A DNA stretch of 64,000 bases from Bathymodiolus brooksi (GCA_963680875.1 OY804580.1:110611534-110675533); one strand, 5' to 3'; positions 15,001-29,060 are shown, counted from the stretch's first letter. The notes: generated from the letters alone by a model not told the origin. Numbers and translations: made by a program.

Positions 15001-18000
15001 ATCCTCTACACTCAAGACAAGAACAGGATAAAACAGTGGTAGAACTCATGATCCTCTACACTCAAGACAAGAACAGGATAAAACAGTGGTAGAACTCATG
15101 ATCCTCTACACTCAAGACAAGAACAGGATAAAACAGTGGTAGAACTTATGATCCTCTACACTCAAGACAAGAACAGGATAAAACAGTGGTAGAACTTATG
15201 ATCCTCTACACTCAAGACAAGAACAGGATAAAACAGTGGTAGAACTCATGATCCTCTACACTCAAGACAAGAACAGGATAAAACAGTGGTAGAACTCATG
15301 ATCCTCTACCTCAAGGCATGAACAGGATAAAACAGTGGTAGAACTCATGATCCTCTACACTCAAGACAAGAACAGGATAAAACAGTGGTAGAACTGATGA
15401 TCCTCTACCCTCAAGACAAGAACAGGATAAAACAGTGGTAGAACTCATGATCCTCTACACTCAAGACAAGAACAGGATAAAACAGTGGTAGAACTCATGA
15501 TCCTCTACCTCAAGGCATGAACAGGATAAACCAGTGGTAGAACTCATGATCCTCTACCTCAAGGCAAGAACAGGATAAAACAGTGGTAGAACTGATGATC
15601 CTCTACACTCAAGACAAGAACAGAATAAAACAGTGGTAGAACTGATGATCCTCTACACTCAAGACAAGAACAGGATAAAACAGTGGTAGAACTCATGATC
15701 CTCTACACTCAAGACAAGAACAGGATAAAACAGTGGTAGAACTCATGATCCTCTACCTCAAGGCATGAACAGGATAAAACAGTGGTAGAACTCATGATCC
15801 TCTACACTCAAGACAAGAACAGGATAAAACAGTGGTAGAACTGATGATCCTCTACCCTCAAGACAAGAACAGGATAAAACAGTGGTAGAACTCATGATCC
15901 TCTACACTCAAGACAAGAACAGGATAAAACAGTGGTAGAACTCATGATCCTCTACCTCAAGGCATGAACAGGATAAAACAGTGGTAGAACTCATGATCCT
16001 CTACCTCAAGACAAGAACAGGATAAAACAGTGGTAGAACTGATGATCCTCTACACTCAAGACAAGAACAGGATAAAACAGTGGTAGAACTCATTATCCTC
16101 TACACTCGAGACAAGAACAGGATAAAACAGTGGTAGAACTCATGATCCTCTACACTCAAGACAAGAACAGGATAAAACAGTGGTAGAACTCATGATCCTC
16201 TACACTCAAGACAAGAACAGGATAAAACAGTGGTAGAACTGATGATCCTCTACACTCAAGACAAGAACAGGATAAAACAATGGTAGAACTGATGATCCTC
16301 TACACTCAAGACAAGAACAGGATAAAACAGTGGTAGAACTCATGATCCTCTACACTCAAGACAAGAACAGGATAAAACAGTGGTAGAACTCATGATCCTC
16401 TACACTCAAGACAAGAACAGGATAAAACAGTGGTAGAACTCATGATCCTCTACACTCAAGACAAGAACAGGATAAAACAGTGGTAGAACTGATGATCCTC
16501 TACACTCAGACAAGAACAGGATAAAACAGTGGTAGAACTGATGATCCTCTACACTCAAGACAAGAACAGGATAAAACAGTGGTAGAACTTATGATCCTCT
16601 ACACTCAAGACAAGAACAGGATAAAACAGTGGTAGAACTTATGATCCTCTACACTCAAGACAAGAACAGGATAAAACAGTGGTAGAACTGATGATCCTCT
16701 ACACTCAAGACAAGAACAGGATAAAACAGTGGTAGAACTCATGATCCTCTACACTCAAGACAAGAACAGGATAAAACAGTGGTATAACTCATGATCCTCT
16801 ACACTCAAGACAAGAACAGGATAAAACAGTGGTAGAACTCATGATCCTCTACACTCAAGACAAGAACAGGATAAAACAGTGGTAGAACTCATGATCCTCT
16901 ACACTCATGATCCTCTACACTCAAGACAAGAACAGGATAAAACAGTGGTAGAACTCATGATCCTCTACACTCAGACAAGAACAGGATAAAACAGTGGTAG
17001 AACTGATGATCCTCTACACTCAAGACAAGAACAGGATAAAACAGTGGTAGAACTGATGATCCTCTACACTCAAGACAAGAACAGGATAAAACAGTGGTAG
17101 AACTTATGATCCTCTACACTCAAGACAAGAACAGGATAAAACAGTGGTAGAACTGATGATCCTCTACACTCAAGACAAGAACAGGATAAAACAGTGGTAG
17201 AACTGATGATCCTCTACACTCAAGACAAGAACATGATAAAACAGTGGTAGAACTGATGATCCTCTACACTCAAGACAAGAACAGGATAAAACAGTGGTAG
17301 AACTGATGATCCTCTACACTCAAGACAAGAACAGGATAAAACAGTGGTAGAACTGATGATCCTCTACACTCAAGACAAGAACAGGATAAAACAATGGTAG
17401 AACTGATGATCCTCTACACTCAAGACAAGAACAGGATAAAACAGGGGTAGAACTGATGATCCTCTACACTCAAGACAAGAACAGGATAAAACTGGTAGAA
17501 CTGATGATCCTCTACACTCAAGACAAGAACATGATAAAACAGTGGTAGAACTGATGATCCTCTACACTCAAGACAAGAACAGGATAAAACAGTGGTAGAA
17601 CTCATGATCCTCTACACTCAAGACAAGAACAGGATAAAACAGTGGTAGAACTCATAATCCTCTACACTCAAGACAAGAACAGGATAAAACAGTGGTAGAA
17701 CTCATGATCCTCTACACTCATGATCCTCTACACTCAAGACAAGAACAGGATAAAACAGTGGTAGAACTCATGATCCTCTACACTCAAGACAAGAACAGGA
17801 TAAAACAGTGGTAGAACTGATGATCCTCTACACTCAAGACAAGAACAGGATAAAACAGGGGTAGAACTTATGATCATCTACACTCAAGACAAGAACAGGA
17901 TAAAACAGTGGTAGAACTGATGATCCTCTACACTCAAGACAAGAACAGGATAAAACAGTGGTAGAACTCATGATCCTCTACACTCAAGACAAGAACAGGA

Positions 18001-19017
18001 TAAAACAGTGGTAGAACTCATGATCCTCTACACTCAAGACAAGAACAGGATAAAACAGTGGTAGAACTCATGATCCTCTACACTCAAGACAAGAACAGGA
18101 TAAAACAGTGGTAGAACTCATGATCCTCTACACTCAAGACAAGAACAGGATAAAACAGTGGTAGAACTCATGATCCTCTACACTCAAGACAAGAACAGGA
18201 TAAAACAGTGGTAGAACTTATGATCCTCTACACTCAAGACAAGAACAGGATAAAACAGTGGTAGAACTGATGATCCTCTACACTCAAGACAAGAACAGGA
18301 TAAAACAGTGGTAGAACTCATGATCCTCTACACTCAAGACAAGAACAGGATAAAACAGTGGTAGAACTCATGATCCTCTACACTCAAGACAAGAACAGGA
18401 TAAAACAGTGGTAGAACTCATGATCCTCTACACTCAAGACAAGAACAGGATAAAACAGTGGTAGAACTCATGATCCTCTACACTCATGTTCCTCTACACT
18501 CAAGACAAGAACAGGATAAAACAGTGGTAGAACTTATGATCCTCTACACTCAAGACAAGAACAGGATAAAACAGTGGTAGAACTGATGATCCTCTACACT
18601 CAAGACAAGAACAGGATAAAACAGTGGTAGAACTGATGATCCTCTACACTCAAGACAAGAACAGGATAAAACAGTGGTAGAACTTATGATCCTCTACACT
18701 CAAGACAAGAACAGGATAAAACAGTGGTAGAACTGATGATCCTCTACACTCAAGACAAGAACAGGATAAAACAGTGGTAGAACTGATGATCCTCTACACT
18801 CAAGACAAGAACATGATAAAACAGTGGTAGAACTTATGATCCTCTACACTCAAGACAAGAACAGGATAAAACAGTGGTAGAACTTATGATCCTCTACACT
18901 CAAGACAAGAACAGGATAAAACAGTGGTAGAACTGATGATCCTCTACACTCAAGACAAGAACAGGATAAAACAGTGGTAGAACTGATGATCCTCTACACT
19001 CAAGACAAGAACAGGAT
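1..19017. repeat. 50-bp satellite array, about 380 monomers
   Basis: Head-to-tail monomers of 50 bp fill the first 19 kb and run off the left edge. Each carries the core ATAAAACAGTGGTAGAACT followed by (G/C/T)ATGATCCTCTACACTC and AAGACAAGAACAGG. The base after GAACT is a three-state site. A shorter variant reads CTACCTCAAGGCATGAACAGG. The array ends sharply near 19017, where AACAGGAT runs into unique sequence (GCAAACTATTACAAC). Since 50 is not a multiple of three, no long reading frame persists. Rare marker variants recur in fixed order every 3.6-3.8 kb, so there is higher-order structure. No gene, CENP-B-like box or transposase was seen inside. The true length could differ if the assembly collapsed the array. 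Confidence 0.98.
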
Positions 19018-19502
19018 GCAAACTATTACAACACTGAGACTGTTCTCTTCTTTGGAAAGTTCACTCTACTTTGTTTATGACAAAAAAGTCTTCTCTAAAA
19101 CCATTATACATGTTATAGATTTTAATAAATATTGGCTTTGATGACTAATATTGATTAATAAAACATAGATAACTAATTTAATCTATAGGTCACTTTGTGG
19201 TATGACCTTCATCAAGTACATTCGTTGTCCAGGGATGATTTTTATTCAGTTATTTAACTGATTTCATAAATTTTCCTCTGGAGAGAAATTGCAGAAAGTT
19301 GTTGGACACAGTCAGAACAGGTCAAAAATGAACTATTTTGAAAGGGGGTGGAGATGATTTCAGCTATTTTTTATTGATTTTCAGTTATTTTATTTTCTAA
19401 CCAGAATCATCCTTGATAGTCAAAATATTGGAAAGTCAAATACATTTTGTAATTGAGGAGAAAGTAATTGACACTTTTATCTGCTTTCAATCTCATGAAC
19501 TG
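19018..19502. other. AT-rich unique DNA, nothing recognised
   Basis: No reading frame of note, RNA gene or repeat was recognised between the end of the 50-bp satellite and the first SINE. Confidence 0.6.
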
Positions 19503-19780
19503 TAAGATTTGATTTGATTTGATTTATTGTGTTTAACGCCACTTTCAGCAATATTTCAGCTATATCATGGCGACCAGTTTTAGCGGTGGAGAAAGCCAGA
19601 GAGAACCACCGACAATGGGCAAGCAACTGGTAAACTTTATCACATGCTGCTGCGACACGAGTGTTCCCTTTTTGTAATTTACAAAGCTGAGCTCGAACCC
19701 ACGCTGTATTGGTGATAGGCTTGTACGAGTTGCTAGGTAATTCAACTACCTAGCTCATTGAGCCACCCAGGCCCCTCATA
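19503..19780 (-). mobile_element. tRNA-derived SINE, divergent copy
   Basis: Read on the + strand, it starts with GATTT repeats, then the shared SINE tail in reverse (GTTTAACGCCACTTTC, AGCAATATTTCAGC), then a GGTGGAG...ACCACCGAC body. The end resembles a reversed tRNA-like head (GAGCTCGAACCCACGC). It is related to copies at 30033, 36464, 57413, 57805, 61045 and 61895 but has GATTT repeats in place of the TTAGGG-like tail, so it is probably a separate subfamily. Confidence 0.65.
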
Positions 19781-20234
19781 AACTGTAAGAGTGAGGACAT
19801 TCCACTGCAAGTTTTCCACACAATCTATTAAAAAACCATTCAGAATTGGATGTCCTCAGTCTCTAGACACACTGGTTTCGGTGCAATTCTACCAATCCTT
19901 TCTGAATGTATAAATACAAGGGCTGGGGTTGATTTGTTGGGTCATAGCTTTGCCTGTTTCCAAATGAGAGTCAAAAAGGTGCATGATTTTTTTTAATTCT
20001 TTTGGAAACCAGTGTGTCTACATACTGAGGACAGACTTACAACGTAATTATGGCCTTAAAATAGTTGCGATGGTATTAAAATTTTGGGTGTTGGTCCTTT
20101 TTGACCCCCTGATATCTCAGAAATGATAAAACCTTCAACATATCTGTTGGAAGACTTCAAACATGAATTTTTTTGAGGAATTAAATGGTAAAAATCATAC
20201 AACTGGAACTTGATATTAAAATAATGTTTCATGA
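19781..20234. other. intergenic DNA, nothing recognised
   Basis: Contains only short chance frames. No repeat family already listed was recognised here. Confidence 0.5.
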
Positions 20235-20826
20235 TGTTAATGTGTGAGTTTGGTCTACTTGACTCCACTTTAAGAAGAAGGATATCAACTCCATCGAAAA
20301 TGTGCAGAGACGAACAACTAGAATGCTTCCGCAAATGAAAAATATATAGTACGAAGAAAGGTTAAGAAATTTGAAATTGCCTACATTGAAATATAAACGC
20401 ATGAGAGGTGACATGATAGAAACATTCAAGATTATAACTGGTATTTATGACAAAAGAGTCACCAAAGATATTTTTCACCTGAGTAAATCAACCACAACAA
20501 GAGGAAATACATACAAATTGGAAAAACACTAGCGCAAGAGATCTGAGAAAATACAGTTTTACAAACAGAGTTGTAGATTTATGGAATAGCTTGCCTGACA
20601 CGATAGTGACATCTAAGACCATTCACCAATTCGAAAACAGACTGGAGAAGTACTGGGAGAACCACCATATGAAATTCGATTACAACAGCGAATATGGACC
20701 GCCAACCGGAAGAAAGACAGTTAAAGTAGAGGAAGATGACGAAGAAGAGCTGCCTATAGAGGACCAGAAGGTGCTGCGGGCAGAAACCACATAAGGTAGC
20801 ATAAGGTAAGGTAAGGTTAACCTTTT
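20235..20826 (+). pseudogene. non-LTR retrotransposon (CR1/jockey-like) reverse transcriptase, C-terminal relic
   Basis: Translation shows the end of a LINE reverse transcriptase: an EFG-like stretch, then KKDINSIENVQRRTTRML, later FTNRVVDLWNSLP and a terminal QFENRLEKYW block followed by an acidic tail ending at 20794. These match the thumb/C-terminal pattern of CR1/jockey-like polymerases (KDIxxIExVQRRATK, FxNRVVxxWNxLP). Internal stops and at least two frameshifts break it. It ends in an (AAGGT)n-like simple tail at 20797-20822, as expected of a LINE 3' end. It is 5'-truncated, and the polymerase active-site region is absent. Confidence 0.8.
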
Positions 20827-20829
20827 TAT

Positions 20830-22069
<1,240 letters not shown>

Positions 22070-23312
22070 TTTGAACCCATCTGTTAGAAAAATGCAGGCA
22101 TGAAATTTCAAATAGATTATAAAGAGAGAGAAACATCAAAGTCGAAATTAGAAATAAAACACAAATAGGCGTTTAATCTTTTTGATCCCTTCATAACTCG
22201 GAACAGTAAGAGCTATAACATTTTCCCGATCTGTTCGAATATTCCCAATAGAAAACTCTGAGGAATTCAATGGGCGTCATATCTGGGAAACCATAAGAGC
22301 TGGGTCAAATCTGTTTGTAAAACGCGAATAATATTTTTTTAAGGGTTCAAGTGCGAACATAACAGTGGTTGAAACTACACTCTCCATATACAAAAAAAGC
22401 TTTTGGCAACAAGGGTCATCTTGTTCATAAATGGATACGGCTGTAATCCCAAAATCAATCCCTATCATTATTCTGTGCCAATGATTATATGTTAAAATTT
22501 CAGAGTAAACAGTGGACTAGAACAAATGGTTTTTTTTATAATTACACGAAAACGATTTTGTCTACAGACGGACGGACGACAATGACGTTCGACTTATAAC
22601 ATAATACGACCACAGAATAGACCAGATCTCCTGTCCACTTGCAGACCTTAGTGTCTATCTGAACAGAGCAATGCCACCGGTGACTATAGCTAATTGCCTT
22701 GGAATCACCAGACAAACATTATCAAGAGTAAAACATGGTTGCTCGAGATTAATTAAAAAATATGCAGTGCTAAGCCAAGATAGCAAGAACTGTTCATACT
22801 GGTAGTCTTTAAAAGACAGATCAAAACTGATTGACTGGCAATCCATTCAAGATGGTCGCCATTACTTAATAAGCAAATTTCTTCAAATGGCCAAAACGTG
22901 TACATTTTAACCAAGAAAGGACTAGATTTGAACAGCTACCACATGATAATGAATATATCCACGTTTTCTGTATATTTTGTAAGTTTGCCAGTTTATCAGA
23001 TTATCATTGGGTGGTTTCTTTTCAAATTATTAACATCCCCAAAAAGTCGTTGGCCTTGGTTATTGCCTTTTTCTCTCATTTCTGAATACATTTTTAAATA
23101 TTGTTGATCTCGATCATTCTCGTTCGGAATATGCATGAAATATTTGCTGCTGAATCGCAAGAAAAACTAAAACAATCAATCCTTTAAGGACTCAAAAAAT
23201 ACTTTCAACTCAGTCTACTTTTAAAATACCATTGATTTACGCAATATTTCTTGCTTTGAGGTCCTCACTCATTAAAAATTGAAATTCGTCGATACAAAGA
23301 AAAGTTTGAAGA
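22070..23312. other. intergenic DNA, nothing recognised
   Basis: Apart from a short GACGGACGGACGAC stretch near 22567, no structure was found. Confidence 0.5.
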
Positions 23313-24054
23313 TACCAAAGGGGCAATCAGAATCCGTATATCGAAGAAGAATAGACAACACAATGGCCAAAAGATACCACAAGGGTAATCAGAATCCGTA
23401 TATCGAAGAAGAATAGACAACACAATGGCCAAAAGATACCACAAGGGTAATCAGAATCCGTATATCGAAGAAGAACAAACAACACAATGACCAAAAGATA
23501 CCACAAGGGTAATCAGAATCCGTATATCGAAGAAGAACAGACAACACAATGACCAAAAGATACCACAAGGGTAATCAGAATCCGTATATCGAAGAAGAAC
23601 AGACAACACAATGACCAAAAGATACCACAAGGGTAATCAGAATCCGTATATCGAAGAAGAACAAACAACACAATGACCAAAAGATACCACAAGGGTAATC
23701 AGAATCCGTATATCGAAGAAGAACAGACAACACAATGACCAAAAGATACCACAAGGGTAATCAGAATCCGTATATCGAAGAAGAACAGACAACACAATGA
23801 CCAAAAGATACCACAAGGGTAATCAGAATCCGTATATCGAAGAAGAACAGACAACACAATGACCAAAAGATACCACAAGGGTAATCAGAATCCGTATATC
23901 GAAGAAGAACAGACAACACAATGACCAAAAGATACCACAAGGGTAATCAGAATCCGTATATCGAAGAAGAACAGACAACACAATGACCAAAAGATACCAC
24001 AAGGGTAATCAGAATCCGTATATCGAAGAAGAACAGACAACACAATGACCAAAA
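23313..24054. repeat. 62-bp tandem array, about 12 copies
   Basis: The unit runs AAGATACCACAAGGGTAATC, AGAATCCGTATATCGAAGAA, GAACAGACAACACAATGACC plus AA. Spacing is exactly 62 bp (for example 23371 to 23433). The first unit differs (GATACCAAAGGGGCAATCAG), and the last one runs into AAAAGAAAATGTACAAAAAG, which begins a dispersed repeat. A single-copy, inverted version of the unit with the same downstream sequence is at 32450-32610, so the array is a local amplification of part of that dispersed repeat. Confidence 0.95.
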
Positions 24055-24290
24055 GAAAATGTACAAAAAGACAAACAACGATCAACAAAACACATATAAA
24101 ATTAAAGATCGAGTAACACGAACCCCACTAAAAACTGGGGGTGAACTCAGGTGCTCCGGAAGGGTAGGCGGTTCCTGCTCCACTAGTGAGACCCGTCGTG
24201 TCAATCTAGTTACTAACCCAGTGATAAGTCATGAACGAGGAAAGGACCGGGAAGTGTTTACAAAAATATACCACTTGAACAGAGAGAAAA
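24055..24290 (+). mobile_element. dispersed repeat (CACGAACCCCA...GTGCTCCGGAAGGGTA), copy 1
   Basis: Shares blocks with 29487-29790: ACACGAACCCCA, GTGAACTCAG(G/A)TGCTC, GGAAGG(G/A)TA, GGTTCCTG, CCACTAG, CGTCGTGT and GATAA(G/A)TCATGA. I recall closely similar sequence as a frequent repeat in mussel genomes. No coding capacity is seen. It lies immediately 3' of the 62-bp array, which is an expanded piece of the same element. Confidence 0.75.
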
Positions 24291-25145
24291 ACATTTACAC
24301 AGTGTAAAGAAATGTGATGGTGAACACTATTTGTTTACATTAAGCTATAATAAAACTCCTCAAGTTAAAATAACTCCCTTTTTCCAAAACAGTTGATCTC
24401 TGATTTTAGCTTGTGTCCAATGTACAGTAGACATGGCTATATATACATAACATTTTTTAGAGTTTAGAAAAAAAAGTTCCTGTTTGTTAATGTTCATACG
24501 CCAATTTAACTGACAACATTTATCATGTTTACAATGGCCCAAATTCACATGTACATGTATTTCTAAAAGTAAAGTAAAAATATTAATTTAATTTCCTTTT
24601 CTAAATTGGTTTATTATAGCGCCAGAAGCACAGTTCATAAGATAAATTGCGGAATTGTCAATTAGTTGAAGTCGGACTCTTGTCATGGAAGTTCATCTTA
24701 TTGAATTTCTTAAATTATTATTTACTTAGCCCATACGGCCGTCCATCAATGCAAATAAATGTTAGAATTACACGCAAGACTCCCATGTTTTTTTTTGCAA
24801 TCTTTGAAATTTCAAATTAAAATAGTAAAATATTCCATTTTAGAGAAATAATTTGTCATGTCAACACTTTCAAAACCCTATACGATATAAGCACATTTTG
24901 AATTGGTCTAAGTATCTGTGAACGATAGTGACTTGCCAGGTGCTCCTCCATCTTAACAGCTGAATTGTTTCATATAAACAAACACTCGATACTCGATTTG
25001 TCAATGTTTATTGTTAGGCTGAATGAGAAATTACGATTATTTCTCTAGCACTCAAAACGACAAAGATACAGATATGTACTGTTTGTCTACAAAAGTAAAG
25101 TGTACTGATCAGTGGTAATTTAGGGGGTCGTTTCATAATCACTAG
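24291..25145. other. intergenic DNA, nothing recognised
   Basis: AT-rich sequence without a supported gene or repeat. Confidence 0.5.
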
Positions 25146-26352
25146 GGGCTGTTAACATAAACTACAGGTGAATACCATATGTTTAAAAATGTGAGAGGGG
25201 CAGTTAACATAAACTACTGATGGACACCTTATGTTTAAAACTGTGAGAGGGGCTATTAACATAAACTACTAGTGGATACCTTATGTTTAAAACAATGAGA
25301 AGGGCTGTTAACATAAACTACTGATGGACACCTTATGTTTAAATTATGAGAGGGGCTGTTAACATAAACTACTGATGGACACCTTATGTTTAAATTGTGA
25401 GAGGGGCTGTTAACATAAACTACTGATGGACACCTTATTTTTAAATTGTGAGAGGGGCTATTAACATAAACTACTGATGGACACCTTATGATTAAAACTG
25501 TGAGAGGTGCCGTTAACATAAACTACTGATGGACTCCTTATGCTTAAAATTGTGAGAGGGGCTGTTAACATAAACTACCGATGGACACCTTATGCATAAA
25601 ACTGTGAAAGGGGCTGTTGACATAAACTACTGATGGACACTGTGCGTTTAAAACTGTGAGAGGTGCTGTTGAATTAAACTACTGGTGGATACCTTATGTT
25701 TGAAACTATGAGAGGGGCTGTTAACATAAACTACTGATGGACACCTTATGCATAAAACTGTGAGAGGCATTGTTAACATAAACTACTGATTGAAACCTTA
25801 TGTTTGAAACTATGAGAGGGGCTGTTAACATAAACTACTGATGGACACCTTATGCTTAAATCTGTGTAAGGGGCTGTTAACATATTTACTACTGATGGAC
25901 ACCTTATGCTTAAAACTGTGAGAGGCGCTGTTAACATAAACTACTGGTGGATACGTTATGCTTAAAACGGTGAGAGGGGCTATTAACATAAACCACTGAT
26001 GGACGCCTCATGTTTAAAACTGTGAGAGGGGATGTTAACATAAACTACTGATGGGCACCTTATGTTTAAAACTGTGAAAGGGGTTGTTAACATAAACTAC
26101 TGATGGACACCTTATGTTTAAAACTGTGAGAGGGGATGTTAACATAAACTACTGATGGACACCTTATGTTTAAAACTGTGAGAGGGGATGTTAACATAAA
26201 CTACTGATGGACACCTTATGTTTAAAACTGTGAGAGGAGATGTTAACATAAACTACTGATGGACACCTTATGTTTAAAACTGTGAGAGGGGATGTTAACA
26301 TAAACTACTGATGGACACCTTATGTTTAAAACTGTGAAAGCTACTGATGGAC
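25146..26352. repeat. 52-bp tandem array, about 23 copies
   Basis: The unit runs GAGGGGCTGTTAACATAAAC, TACTGATGGACACCTTATGT, TTAAAACTGTGA. Left copies are diverged (substitutions and small indels). The last five or six, from about 26040, are nearly identical, which suggests recent expansion at the right end. It ends abruptly inside a unit at GTGAAAGCTACTGATGGACA. Confidence 0.93.
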
Positions 26353-26402
26353 ATGTGTTATGTGTATTTATCAAATCGGTTTATACATTTTATATCTTTT
26401 AT

Positions 26403-26424
26403 CAAGGACGTATATACGTCCTTG
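26403..26424. repeat. 22-bp perfect palindrome
   Basis: The half-site CAAGGACGTAT is followed by its reverse complement ATACGTCCTTG with no spacer. A near-identical palindrome with two extra central bases is at 31301-31324. Confidence 0.85.
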
Positions 26425-27179
26425 CTTTTATACAAAAATCTTGCTTTCTATAAATATCAAACAAATCAGACTGTTAAAATAATTTTTACAGAAAAGTATA
26501 GAAACTAACCATCATTAGATCTTAGGATGTCTAGAAATGAATAACAATTCTCAGTAAGAAAGAATATCCTTGACTTTAATTCATCAGCTAGGAAAAAATA
26601 TCCTTTAAGTAGCAAAATTACATAGTAATTATTCAAATATGTATATATACACATAAATGTATACTGTAAAAAAAATCATGTGTAAATCAACTGAACTACA
26701 AATAGTCTTGTTCAGAAAGGCATTTCTTTCGGATTGCGTGAATACACACCTTAAAAATTTTCGGCAAGGTCAGAATTTTGTTACTATCAACTATTGATTA
26801 AAAAAGTTAATTTCTAACCATGTGTACTTATAAATGTCACCATCCTATACCAACCAGTACAACATGCCCTAAATATTCAATGATACATTATATACAACTT
26901 CACCTTTACATCATAAATTTTGAACAATTTATTTCAATAAAAATTGTTTTATAAAAAAGTATTTTTTCCTGGTTTTTGTTAGTATTTCAATCAAACTGTA
27001 TTGTAAATCTGATTTGCAATCACTAAAACACATTGAAAGATTTTTTTTCTCAAAATAATTAGAAATAAAAATGATCCATCTCAACAAATAAATTGTTGCG
27101 GTTGGTTTTTAAGAAATTGAGTTAATTATGAACTTCAATTTTGTACGTCATAATTCACTATATGGAAGGTTGTGGCGCT
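26425..27179. other. AT-rich intergenic DNA, nothing recognised
   Basis: Long A/T runs only. Confidence 0.5.
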
Positions 27180-27520
27180 CAAGTTTAATCCACGATTTCT
27201 TAAAACCACAACTGAAAAATATGTGAAAATGAGAACAGGAAGCCAAGGATATATATATTCAATTTGATCATATATTTTTTTAAGACATATATAATTTCAA
27301 TATCTACAAATGTGTATGTATATGGATAGAATGTCATGATTTATCACATACAAGTTTAATCCACGACTTCTTAAAACCACAACTAAAGAAAATATGTGAA
27401 AAATGAGAACAGGAAGCCAAGGATATATATACTAATTGGTCATATATTTTTTTAAGACATATCTAATTTCAATATCTATAAATGTGTATATGGATAGAAT
27501 GTCATAATTTATCACATATT
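27180..27520. repeat. 171-bp direct duplication, two copies
   Basis: CAAGTTTAATCCACGA(T/C)TTC begins at 27180 and again at 27351. Both copies share AAAACCACAACT, AGAACAGGAAGCCAAGGATA, TATTTTTTTAAGACATAT and GGATAGAATGTCAT(G/A)AT. The copies differ by point changes and short indels. Confidence 0.85.
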
Positions 27521-28736
27521 ATGAAAACCATTTCCTTTGGCAGTGCGAAAAATATAGGAAAGAAAGAGAAATATTATTTAAAAAAGTATAAATATTATAA
27601 AAAATTTCCAAACTTCCATATGATACAATGAAATCAAAATTATTACTTAACAGTAAATCGGTGCGAATTAACAAATTATGCACAGACTTTATATCAAATT
27701 TGCTAAAAATTAGAAAAGATAGTATATCTTAATACAGTTATGTCATAAAATTGTTATTTATGTTGTTAATTTAGTATATATTGCATATATACATATCCTT
27801 ATTGCTATTGTAATATCCTTATTGCTATTGTATTACAATGGGCTTTTACCAATTATTGTAATTACGTTTGTGCCAATAAAACATTGTCAATTGTCTATTG
27901 TCTATTTTACATTTTATAAATAAATTTAGTTTTAACTTGTTTTATTATGAACATGTTTGTTATCTAACTTTGCCACACTGACTGTTATCGAAATATTATT
28001 AGAACCATCGATAGCTAAATATAGCAACCTGCTGATCACGCCCCTTGAACGTGATTTTGTTATTGTATCATATTCAATGGTGAAGTTAAATTTTAACAAA
28101 TCGCATAATATAACAACGGACTTATTATATTTTGACAAAATCGGTGTACATGATATGTCATTATTACGTCAGATTTGCTACTTTGATCAAATTGTCGTTT
28201 TCATAAAGCACAAACCATTTTATTATACAAAAATTATACGTTTACTTTAAACTAATTACAAATGTATATGATTTTCAAAAAAATGACATAATACAAGGAC
28301 GAAAAGTCTATTAAATAGGACATGGAAAAGAGGAAATTTGATGTAAACTAAATATATCAGATGGAATATCACGAGCATTGTGCAAATTAACTTGTGCTAT
28401 AATGTTTTGTGTAATAAACTTTAATTGAAGATACACAGGAGCGTTACCGTGAACTATGTTATAAAATATACCATAATTGTCCCCACTCTTTTCTAATGGA
28501 GAGTTTTCTCTTCTCTTCTCATGAAGATGTCCTCCCTCTCTCTTCTAACAGAGAGTTTTTCACACCCGGTTACAATAGAGATAGACAAAATACTAACATA
28601 ACGGAGGTTAGCCTCATCTTGTCAATGCCAGAGGAAGTTCCTGGGGCATACCCCCCTTTTTTTTTAGCAAGATAATAGACTGGTAAAAACGTTCTTAAAC
28701 AGAATATTTCCAATTTTGTCCTTGTCGTTTTACTTT
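27521..28736. other. AT-rich intergenic DNA with one possible retroposon tail
   Basis: No gene recognised. CAATAAAACATTGTCAATTG followed by TCTATTGTCTATT near 27874-27905 looks like a polyadenylation signal with a short simple tail, as seen at LINE 3' ends, but no body was identified. Confidence 0.35.
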
Positions 28737-29060
28737 TTAACCCTGTTTTGTAGATTTCGCTTTGAATAACGCCTCTGTATCTTTTGATTTTTCATAAAAC
28801 ATGTTGTTTTGAAATCCGATTTTTTTTCTATAAAAAAAGATAAAAATAAATAATAATAATAAAAACCTTATGGTCTTGATCAGCCTCTGAACACGTTCTA
28901 CTTCAATAGAGGTGCAGTAATCCCACACCTCACCTGGATATTCAAGTAAAAGACAGATGAATGTAAGGTATATTTTCCCCCCCAAAGCATTCTTGTCAAC
29001 TTCCTTTGGACAGAAACTTGTCTTGATGCTTTTTTCTATTAGTTTATGTGGTTTGACCAA
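28737..29060 (-). pseudogene. non-LTR retrotransposon reverse transcriptase fragment
   Basis: On the minus strand a 107-residue open stretch contains KIYLTFICLLLEYPGEVWDY then CTSIEVERVQ. This matches the LINE reverse-transcriptase signature that usually reads KxxLxxIYxTFIRPxLEYxxxVWD followed by an LExVQ motif. Before the match the stretch reads as unrelated, and after it (RLIKTI, then hydrophobic low-complexity residues) the similarity stops. It is a short relic without active-site motifs. Family assignment is moderate and rests on remembered motif patterns. Confidence 0.6.

Noticed and set aside
1..19017. CRISPR array
   Set aside because: There are no unique spacers; the whole 50-bp unit repeats, and the context is eukaryotic.
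27957..28250. 97-codon plus-strand frame as a gene
   Set aside because: AT-rich chance frame with an overlapping frame on the other strand and no motif.
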